Assembly: GCA_024102815.1 (NCBI GenBank)
Contig: JAGFJJ010000010.1
Coordinates: 99,423-163,422, forward strand
Origin: Phycisphaerae bacterium
GTDB taxonomy: Bacteria; Planctomycetota; Phycisphaerae; UBA1845
DNA: 64,000 nucleotides
Direction: 5' to 3'
Shown: piece by piece, positions 57,736 through 64,000 of the stretch
How positions within the stretch are numbered: position 1 is the stretch's first letter
Layout of the letters: every line of letters starts with the position of its first letter
Program-made: the position numbers and the translations under genes
Notes under the pieces: model-generated
What the model was told of the DNA's origin: nothing
What the model saw: the letters and a program-made list of their open reading frames with translations, nothing else
Database searches by the model: none

Positions 57736-57798
57736 GACCCTCTATAAGTAATAACGCGCATGGGCGCTCAGTCGGATTGGCGTTTAAAGTGAGCGCGC
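57736..57798 (+). repeat. Dispersed ~63-bp palindromic repeat, copy B
   Basis: Matches copy A (21235-21296, opposite strand) at about 80 percent identity, sharing GTAATAACGCGCA, GGGCGCTCA and AAAGTGAGCGC. The inner inverted repeat GCGCTCA/TGAGCGC is kept. Confidence 0.75.
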
Positions 57799-58079
57799 GT
57801 GGAATGGTCGCACGTAAGGCCCTATGAGGACAGTGGTTACGGACTGGGCGCGCGGCCGGGAAAATGCGCGGGATGCTGTTGGCAGAAGGCAATGACGCGG
57901 ATCGGCAAAGCGGGATCGGGCTAAGAACACGCGGCCCAGGAGGGCATTTCCACGAAGCGTGGGCAACCAATTCGGCGCCCATCGACACTTATCACCTTCA
58001 GTGATTTCAGGAGTCGAATGGACGTTTAATGCCTTATCTTAAGAAAGTCTGAAACATCGATGTGGCACGTTTTTCATTG

Positions 58080-58104
58080 TTTTACCACGCCGCGGGTGGT
58101 AAAA
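58080..58104. promoter_or_regulatory. Operator-like palindrome upstream of the repeat protein
   Basis: TTTTACCAC (58080-58088) and GTGGTAAAA (58096-58104) are perfect inverted arms seven bases apart, about 90 bases before the ATG of the repeat protein. This fits a dimeric regulator site; the regulator is unknown. Confidence 0.4.
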
Positions 58105-58190
58105 TGCGACTTCATGCCTGCGATTGTCTGAGCGCCGCCGCGGGTGGACATTTGCCGCCCGTTGGATGCAACACCATAGGAGGACCCACC

Positions 58191-58721
58191 ATGGCGCCAC
58201 ATCCTGCTCGGGCGATGTTTAATTCCGTAAACGGAAATCACTGCGGGTCGAGCCGGGGGAAATCGCACTTGAACTCCGTGTCCGTACTCCTCGGCTTCGT
58301 GGCGATAATTGCGGCACCTGTTTACGGGCAGTGTCAGTGGCTGCCGGGAGACGGCGCGCCGGGTCTCTACCCCACCATCGCGGTTGCCGAGGCCTGGACT
58401 CTGTGGGATCCGGATGGCCCCGGCGGGCAGCCGGAGTTGCTCGTACTTGGTGGGGAATTCAGTGTTGTCGGCAAAACCGTGGCCAACAACATCGCGGCAT
58501 GGGACGGCTCCAACTGGTCCCCCCTGGGAACGGGCATGAACGACGCTGTCCGCGCGTTCACTGTCTTCGACGACGGCAGCGGCCCGGCGCTTTACGCGGG
58601 GGGTGAGTTCACCACTGCAGGGGGGGGTAAGTGCCAAGTACATCGCCAAGTGGGACGGCTCGAACTGGTTACCCCTGGGAACGGGGACGAACGGTTCGAT
58701 CTACTCACTCACCGTTTTTGA
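58191..58721 (+). CDS. Repeat protein, N-terminal part before frameshift
   Basis: Start of a secreted beta-rich repeat protein. AGGAGG stands seven bases before the ATG. The first 50 or so residues hold a signal region (VSVLLGFVAIIAAPVYGQC) and the first repeat (NIAAWDGSNWSPLGTGMN, VFDDGSGPALYAGGEFTT) is complete. A run of eight G at 58620-58627 then shifts the frame, and the true repeat continues in the next frame. With one G fewer the whole gene would be one ORF of about 1027 residues to 61275. Confidence 0.75.
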   Translation: MAPHPARAMFNSVNGNHCGSSRGKSHLNSVSVLLGFVAIIAAPVYGQCQWLPGDGAPGLYPTIAVAEAWTLWDPDGPGGQPELLVLGGEFSVVGKTVANNIAAWDGSNWSPLGTGMNDAVRAFTVFDDGSGPALYAGGEFTTAGGGKCQVHRQVGRLELVTPGNGDERFDLLTHRF

Positions 58722-61275
58722 CGACGGGAGCGGCCCGGCACTCTACGCAGGAGGGTGGTTCCAATTTGGCGGGGCATATGGCATCGCCAAGTGGGACGGT
58801 TCGACCTGGTCGCCATTGGGAACGGGGATGAATGGCACGGTCTGGAGCCTCGCCGTTTTCGACGATGGAAGTGGGCCGGCGCTTTACGCGGGGGGTTCGT
58901 TCTCGACCGCCGGCGGCGTGAGCAGCAGGGGCATCGCCAAGTGGGACGGCTCGACCTGGTCGGCCGTGGGACCGGCGACGGATGGCGGTGTCTACGCCCT
59001 CACCGTCTTTGACGACGGGAGCGGTGCAGCCCTGTATGTGGGCGGTTCCTTCTACAATGTCGGACTGGTGGGCGCTTGGAGCATCGCCAAGTGGGACGGT
59101 TCGACCTGGGCGGCGCTGGGAACGGGGATGAGGTACATATCGCCGGATCGTCCGGAAGTTCACGCTCTTGGTGTATTCGACGACGGAAGCGGCCCGGCGC
59201 TCGTCGCGGCGGGCCTATTTATCACGGCCGGAGGGGTCAGCGCCGACAACATCGCCAAATGGGATGGCTCGACCTGGTCTCCTCTGGGGGCGGGAATACC
59301 GGGGAGCGTAAGCGCTCCCGTCCATGCACTCGGGGCCTTCGACGACGGGAGCGGCCCAGCGTTATATGTGGGCGGGCGGTTCGACTCGGCCGGCGGCGTG
59401 AGCAGCAGGGGCATCGCCAAGTGGAACGGCTCGTCTTGGTTCGGCCTCGGCACTGGCCTAAATAGCTATATTTTGGATGTTATTGCTTTCGACGACGGCG
59501 GTGGACAGGCATTGTATGCGGGAGGAACTTTTACCATTGCCGGAGACGTCAACACCCGTGGAATCGCCAAGAGGAACGGATCGAGCTGGTCTGCTTTGGG
59601 GACGGGTCTGGACGGCTCGGCCTCGGCATTTGCCGTGTTCGACGACGGCAGCGGTCCGGCGCTGTTCGTGGGGGGCCAATTCACCAGCGCCGGCGGAATC
59701 AGCGCCAACCGAATTGCTAAATGGAACGGTTCGAGTTGGTCTTCCCTGGGGACGGGGATGAACGGCTCGGTCAGCACGCTCACGGTTTTCGACGACGGAA
59801 GCGGCCCGGCTTTGTACGCCGGGGGCGGATTCACAAGCGCCGGCGGGGTAAGCGCCAACTACGTTGCCAAATGGGATGGCTCAGCCTGGTCGGCCTTGGG
59901 AACCGAGCTGAACTCGGGGGTGGCGGCGCTCGCTGTTTTCGACGACGGGAGCGGGCCGGGGCTGTACGCAGCGGGAGGGTTCGCGACCCCCGGCGTTGCC
60001 AAATGGGATGGCGCGACTTGGTCAGCCTTGGGAACGGGTATGTCCGGCGGGGGGGTGAACGGAACCTGGGTCATTGCCCTCGCGGTCTTTGACGACGGGG
60101 ACGGACCGGCGTTGTACGCGGGTGGGTCTTTCGCCAATGCGGGCGGTGTCGTCGCCCTGCACATCTCCAAGTGGGACGGCTCAACCTGGTCGCCCGTGGG
60201 CACAGGTATGAACAACGCCGTCTACACCCTCACCGTATTCGACGACGGATGTGGCCCGGCACTTTACGCGGGAGGCGAATTCATCACTGCCGGAGGCATC
60301 AGCGCCAACAACATCGCCCGATGGGACGGCTCGACTTGGTCTCCTTTGGGAGCGGGCGTATCTGTTGGGGCACCATTTCCAACCAGCGTCGTCCTTGCCC
60401 TTTCGGGCTTTGACGACGGCAGCGGCCCGGTACTGCATGTGGGTGGGAATTTCGCCATTGCCGGTGACGATGTTTCCCTCTCCTTGGGCCGGTGGGCCTG
60501 TTTGGATCCGGCCCCCTTAAGCCCACCCCTGGAAATGACAACCTATCCGCATGGGGCGGCGAAGCAGCGTTATATCAGCTTCCAACCGGATGTGGGGCCA
60601 AGGTGCTTCGCGTATCAGGTAACCGACGTGGAGAGTGGGTCGGCCTATTACATCAGCACGCCGCGAACGACGCCGCCTTCGGTTGGCGGACAGGGGCTGA
60701 CCTTTGTGGTTTCCGACCCCTCGCCGGTTCTGTTCGATTGGACAGCGTTGCCCGTTGTTCATGTGGGTGGATGCATGATCGCTCCGGGAGATGCGGATTC
60801 GGCGACCGGGCGGGCGTACGAAGTTCGCGCGACGGCGGACGGGGTCGACTTCTCCGCGCCGCTGACCGTGTATACGGCGGCTCGTCCCACGGCGGCGAAC
60901 GCCCGTTTCTGGGCGGATGTGGTGGGCGGATTTTCGGCCGGTGGTGATGGGATGACTATACCGCCCACGCCGGCGAATTCGTGGACGCCGCCGAATCGCG
61001 CGGTAAGCGGATTCGACATTTCGGCGACGCTGCAGGGTGCGTCGTCGGCCTCGACCGCACCGCACTTTACCTGGACGGACGTGAACCCGGAGCCAACCGA
61101 CCGCGTGACGATCGGCCCGGACGTGCTCCGCGTGGTGAATGCGTTCAGTGTGGGCTCGGGAAAGGAGTTCTATCCGTACGCTTATCCCGAGACACCGACG
61201 ACGATTCATGCACCGACGCCGCCGTCACCGGCGCTCTGTCCGGCGCCGCCGCTGATGGCGACGCTCACGCCGTGA
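58603..61275 (+). CDS. Repeat protein, main part after frameshift
   Basis: Continues the protein begun at 58191. Twelve further units of about 45-57 residues follow the pattern IAKWDGSTWSPLGTGMNG, VFDDGSGPALYAGGSF, AGGVSS, giving 13 in total. The units resemble beta-propeller or Kelch-like blades seen in secreted planctomycete and myxobacterial proteins. The last 280 residues (from about SLGRWACLDPAP) are a different beta-rich region with no known motif. The GTG start at 58603 would serve only this part and has no good ribosome site, so this frame is not an independent gene. Confidence 0.72.
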   Translation: MSSPLQGGVSAKYIAKWDGSNWLPLGTGTNGSIYSLTVFDDGSGPALYAGGWFQFGGAYGIAKWDGSTWSPLGTGMNGTVWSLAVFDDGSGPALYAGGSFSTAGGVSSRGIAKWDGSTWSAVGPATDGGVYALTVFDDGSGAALYVGGSFYNVGLVGAWSIAKWDGSTWAALGTGMRYISPDRPEVHALGVFDDGSGPALVAAGLFITAGGVSADNIAKWDGSTWSPLGAGIPGSVSAPVHALGAFDDGSGPALYVGGRFDSAGGVSSRGIAKWNGSSWFGLGTGLNSYILDVIAFDDGGGQALYAGGTFTIAGDVNTRGIAKRNGSSWSALGTGLDGSASAFAVFDDGSGPALFVGGQFTSAGGISANRIAKWNGSSWSSLGTGMNGSVSTLTVFDDGSGPALYAGGGFTSAGGVSANYVAKWDGSAWSALGTELNSGVAALAVFDDGSGPGLYAAGGFATPGVAKWDGATWSALGTGMSGGGVNGTWVIALAVFDDGDGPALYAGGSFANAGGVVALHISKWDGSTWSPVGTGMNNAVYTLTVFDDGCGPALYAGGEFITAGGISANNIARWDGSTWSPLGAGVSVGAPFPTSVVLALSGFDDGSGPVLHVGGNFAIAGDDVSLSLGRWACLDPAPLSPPLEMTTYPHGAAKQRYISFQPDVGPRCFAYQVTDVESGSAYYISTPRTTPPSVGGQGLTFVVSDPSPVLFDWTALPVVHVGGCMIAPGDADSATGRAYEVRATADGVDFSAPLTVYTAARPTAANARFWADVVGGFSAGGDGMTIPPTPANSWTPPNRAVSGFDISATLQGASSASTAPHFTWTDVNPEPTDRVTIGPDVLRVVNAFSVGSGKEFYPYAYPETPTTIHAPTPPSPALCPAPPLMATLTP

Positions 61276-61305
61276 TGGAACTGACCGAAGAAGCTACGAA
61301 GTGAC

Positions 61306-61345
61306 GGAGCCACGGAGCCACGGAGCCACGGAGCCACGGAGCCAC
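61306..61345. repeat. Tandem 8-bp repeat GGAGCCAC, five copies
   Basis: Five exact copies follow the repeat-protein gene and precede tmk. Similar CACGAAG/GCCACG strings occur near 57620. It may be a slippage-prone or satellite-like tract. Confidence 0.8.
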
Positions 61346-61410
61346 GAAGGGGAGGAAGTCGGCAATTCACATCCTATAGGCACGCGTCGATCGGGACGTA
61401 CAATTCGTGC

Positions 61411-62133
61411 ATGGATGCTTCGTCTCTTTCAAATCTACGCGGGAAGTTTGTGGTCCTGGACGGGCCGGACGGGAGCGGGAAGTCCACGCAACGGGAGCTG
61501 CTGGCTGAGGGGCTGCGCGGGCTGGACGTGCCCATGACGTGCTGCCGCGATCCCGGGGGGACGGCCATCGGGGACCGCATCCGCTCCGTGCTGCTGGACT
61601 TCGACCTGAGCACGATGAACGTCAACTGCGAGGCGCTGCTGTTCATGGCGTCGCGGGCGCAGCTCGTGGCGGAGGTAATCCGGCCGGCGCTGGAGGCGGG
61701 GCACGCGGTGCTGTGCGACCGGTTCGTGACCTCGACCTGTGCGTACCAGGGGGCGGCCGGGTACGACCCACGGCGGGTGGTGGAGCTGGCGCGGTTCGCG
61801 ATCGACGACTGCTGGCCGGACGTGACGGTGGTGCTCGACGTGGACGTGGAGCAGGGGTTTGAGCGGATCGGGCGGAAGAAGGAGCACGCGGGGAAGAACC
61901 GACAGAAGGACGCGGGGCAGTCGCTGCTGATCCCGGGAGCCAAGCCGGACGCGATGGAGGCGCGGTCGCTGGAGTATCACCGGAAGGTGCGGCAGATGTT
62001 CCTGGAGGTGGGGTCGTACTACCCCCGGCCGGTAGTCGTTGTGGACGGGCGAAGTCACGGCGAGAGCGACGAGATTCGCAAGCAGCGGGTTCACGAGCGG
62101 GTGGTGGAGGCGATTCGCGGTGTCCTTGGCTGA
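61411..62133 (+). CDS. tmk: Thymidylate kinase
   Basis: Phosphorylates dTMP to dTDP. The 240-residue protein has the P-loop DGPDGSGKST near residue 20, CDRFVTSTCAYQG with the DR(F/Y) motif, and the LID region with IGRKKEHAGKNRQKD. TACAAT lies six bases before the ATG and there is no Shine-Dalgarno. It overlaps the next gene by 14 bases. Confidence 0.93.
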   Translation: MDASSLSNLRGKFVVLDGPDGSGKSTQRELLAEGLRGLDVPMTCCRDPGGTAIGDRIRSVLLDFDLSTMNVNCEALLFMASRAQLVAEVIRPALEAGHAVLCDRFVTSTCAYQGAAGYDPRRVVELARFAIDDCWPDVTVVLDVDVEQGFERIGRKKEHAGKNRQKDAGQSLLIPGAKPDAMEARSLEYHRKVRQMFLEVGSYYPRPVVVVDGRSHGESDEIRKQRVHERVVEAIRGVLG

Positions 62134-63283
62134 GGTGAAGCACCAGGCTCACGCCCACCGGCAGATTCAGCGGGCGCTGCGTGCCGGGCGGCTGCCGCAC
62201 GCGTGCATCTTCCACGGGCCGGAGGGCGTGGGGCGAGAGATGTTCGCGCGGGGGCTGGGGGCGATGCTGCTGTGCGAGCGGCCCATCGAGCGGAAGATTA
62301 AGGAAGCGGAGCGAGAGAGCTTCGGGGTCGACCTGCTGCTCGAGGGGTGCGGCGCATGCGAGGACTGCCGGGCGGTGGCGTCGGACGCGCATCCCGATAT
62401 GCACCTGATCTATCGGCAGCTCAACCGCGAGCACCCGGACTCTACGGTGCGGAAACGGAAGGCGATCGACATCAGCGTGGACGTGCTGCGGCACTTCGTG
62501 ATCGATCGCGTGGGGCTCACCCCGCAACGCGGGCGATACAAGGTGTTCGTCATTCGCGAGGCCGAGCGGATGACGATCGCGGCGCAGAACGCGTTGCTCA
62601 AGACGCTGGAGGAGCCGCCGGGAGCAACGCTGATCGTACTGCTCGTGCCGTCGCCGAGTGTGCTGCTGCCGACGACGCAGTCGCGTTCGCAGGCGGTGCG
62701 GTTCGACCCGCTGCCGACGGCGTTCGTGCGCGAAAAACTCGCGGCGCATCGGAGCGATCTCTCGGGCGAGCAGTTGAATTGGTATGCGGAGATGGCCGGG
62801 GGGAGCATCGGCGAAGCGGTGCAAGGCGTGGACGATGATCTTGCGGGGGTCAACGGGCGGATGGTGGATCTGCTCGCGCCGAGCAAGGGCATCCCCCCAT
62901 ACTACGCAACGAAGCCGTGGGAAGAGCTGGCCGGCGAGCTGGCCGATCGCGAGCGACAGCGTGACAGTGAAATCAGCGATACGGAAGCGACGCGGCGCGG
63001 CCTGCGCGGGTTGCTCAAGCTGGCGGCGGCGTGGTATGCGGATGTCCTGCGGATCGCGGCGGCGAACGAGATCGAGCCGGTCAACCGCGAGCATCTCGGC
63101 AGGCTGAAGGTCGTGGCCGGCGCTATGCGCGCCACGGATGCTGCCTCCGCCGTCAAGCGAATTGCGGAGGCCGAGCGGCAGATCGATTTGAACGTGAATA
63201 CGCAACTCTGCCTGGAGACGCTCCTGAACGACCTTGGTCGCATCTCTCGGGCGCATTCGCCCAAAGCCCACTCGCCTTCCTGA
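62120..63283 (+). CDS. holB: DNA polymerase III subunit delta prime
   Basis: Clamp-loader subunit, 387 residues, AAA+ fold. It has an HGPEGVGREMFARGL loop where the P-loop Lys is replaced by Arg, as expected for a non-hydrolysing delta prime. CGACEDC is the zinc motif and NALLKTLEEPPGATLIVLL the sensor region. The start is GTG at 62120 with GGAGG nine bases before it, inside the end of tmk. The tmk-holB pairing is common in bacteria. Confidence 0.9.
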   Translation: MSLAEVKHQAHAHRQIQRALRAGRLPHACIFHGPEGVGREMFARGLGAMLLCERPIERKIKEAERESFGVDLLLEGCGACEDCRAVASDAHPDMHLIYRQLNREHPDSTVRKRKAIDISVDVLRHFVIDRVGLTPQRGRYKVFVIREAERMTIAAQNALLKTLEEPPGATLIVLLVPSPSVLLPTTQSRSQAVRFDPLPTAFVREKLAAHRSDLSGEQLNWYAEMAGGSIGEAVQGVDDDLAGVNGRMVDLLAPSKGIPPYYATKPWEELAGELADRERQRDSEISDTEATRRGLRGLLKLAAAWYADVLRIAAANEIEPVNREHLGRLKVVAGAMRATDAASAVKRIAEAERQIDLNVNTQLCLETLLNDLGRISRAHSPKAHSPS

Positions 63284-63411
63284 ATTTCCGGCTGACCCGA
63301 ATCCAACCGACAGCGGACGGCATCCAACCCGTGATTGGAACGGACCGAATCCGCCGGGGCCAATTCGACGGTGGATGGGTGAACTTCAGGAATCCTGCGG
63401 AGTTACATGCG

Positions 63412-63879
63412 ATGATTGACCAAACTACGACCCATCCGCACGTGGCGGAGGTCAACCGAGTTGTCGAGGCGCGTCGCCCCCTGTCCAAGAACCTTCGCAT
63501 CGTGAGTTGGGTGCTGAGGATTGGCGCCTGCGTAATCCTCGCGCAAACGCTCTTCTTCAAATTCGCAGCGGCGGAAGAATCCGTGTACATCTTTCAGACG
63601 CTCGGTGTGGAGCCTTGGGGAAGGATTCTGGCGGGATCGGCCGAGCTGATTGCCTGCGTGCTTCTGCTGGTGCCGGGAACAACCGTATTCGGCGCGGCGC
63701 TGTCGCTGGCGATCATGATCGGGGCCATCGGAAGCCACCTGACCAAGCTGGGAATCGTCGTGAAGGACGACGGCGGCCTGCTGTTCGCACTGGCAATCGT
63801 CGTATTCACATCCAGCATCGCGCTTCTCATCATCCACCGCGGCGACATCCAACGGCTGTTGGGAAGGATCTTGCGCTAG
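63412..63879 (+). CDS. DoxX-like membrane protein
   Basis: A 155-residue protein with about four hydrophobic helices: VLRIGACVILAQTLFFKFAA, ILAGSAELIACVLLLV, AALSLAIMIGAIGSHL and LLFALAIVVFTSSIALLII. The layout matches the DoxX group. The ATG at 63412 has GGAG nine bases before it. The open frame starts earlier at 63031 but overlaps holB. Function is unknown. Confidence 0.72.
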   Translation: MIDQTTTHPHVAEVNRVVEARRPLSKNLRIVSWVLRIGACVILAQTLFFKFAAAEESVYIFQTLGVEPWGRILAGSAELIACVLLLVPGTTVFGAALSLAIMIGAIGSHLTKLGIVVKDDGGLLFALAIVVFTSSIALLIIHRGDIQRLLGRILR

Positions 63880-64000
63880 CCGCCATATTTCATGAGTTGT
63901 CGAATGAGACGGGCTGATTCGTTGTGGTCGGGCGTGCGAGCGGGCCGGGGACACACCGCCCCCTTTCCCCCGTGCTGATTTCGATTGTCGGTTACGGATG

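Larger units (their letters stand above)
57545..58190. other. 650-base intergenic region with repeat and palindrome
   Basis: It contains a short CACGAAGCGACGAAGCCACG tract near 57620, the dispersed repeat copy B and a 9-bp-arm palindrome at 58080-58104. Composition is lower in GC in the last 150 bases. I see no credible gene: the ORFs across it run through the repeat. Confidence 0.5.

Noticed and set aside
57602..57988. Minus-strand ORF of 128 residues between lipA and the repeat protein
   Set aside because: It runs through the dispersed repeat and a simple-sequence tract, has no ribosome site and shows no domain.

Overview
The window is GC-rich bacterial chromosome, probably from a planctomycete of the Phycisphaerae type or a close relative. 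The evidence is circumstantial: Ser/Thr kinases fused to membrane and TPR segments, a small two-helix protein with a CPEC zinc ribbon, secreted cohesin-like and repeat proteins with cysteine-rich or IPTL-like tails, an EtfAB plus membrane Fe-S oxidoreductase unit, and flagellar genes. No rRNA, tRNA, CRISPR array, integrase or transposase was recognised.

Layout. 0.1-2.5 kb: thiC on the minus strand behind a promoter and a TPP riboswitch. 2.8-12.9 kb: an HDOD protein, then two flagellins, a very large FliD, FliS and a secreted TPR protein. 13-17 kb: a branched-chain aminotransferase, a zinc-dependent phospholipase-like protein, a STAS/RsbW pair and acylphosphatase. 17-23 kb: etfB-etfA-membrane ETF oxidoreductase, a dispersed repeat, a tiny hydrophobic ORF and a PrpD-family gene. 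23-32 kb: a low-GC orphan nuclease-like gene, a POT transporter, a secreted cohesin-like protein, a methyltransferase, RNase H and alkaline phosphatase. 32-38 kb (minus): a Ser/Thr kinase, then the run rpmA, zinc-ribbon protein, obg, coaX and an MnmE-like GTPase. 38-46 kb: a thioesterase, an EthD protein, a kinase-TPR protein, three crotonases and a DUF433/DUF5615 toxin-antitoxin pair with gene debris next to it. 46-54 kb: transketolase, a MEMO-family protein, SerA and a ROK kinase, then convergent PEGA, phosphoesterase and CBS genes. 54-64 kb: a ThiF-like E1, UspA, LipA, a 13-repeat secreted protein broken by a G-tract frameshift, thymidylate kinase, DNA polymerase III delta prime and a DoxX-like protein.

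How the genes fit together. EtfAB with its membrane partner would pass electrons from acyl-CoA dehydrogenases to quinone. The three crotonases (a classical hydratase, a PaaG-like isomerase and a MenB/BadI-like member), the FlK-like thioesterase and the PrpD protein suggest acyl-CoA catabolism, perhaps of aromatic or alicyclic acids. FliC, FliD and FliS form a filament-cap-chaperone block.

The points most worth a second look are the roughly 63-bp inverted repeat present at two distant sites, the G8 frameshift in the repeat protein, the more than 1000-residue FliD, the MnmE-like GTPase without its C-terminal Cys motif, a minus-strand unit carrying a 13-nt perfect complement to the 16S 3' end, and the toxin-antitoxin locus with fragments of a second toxin.
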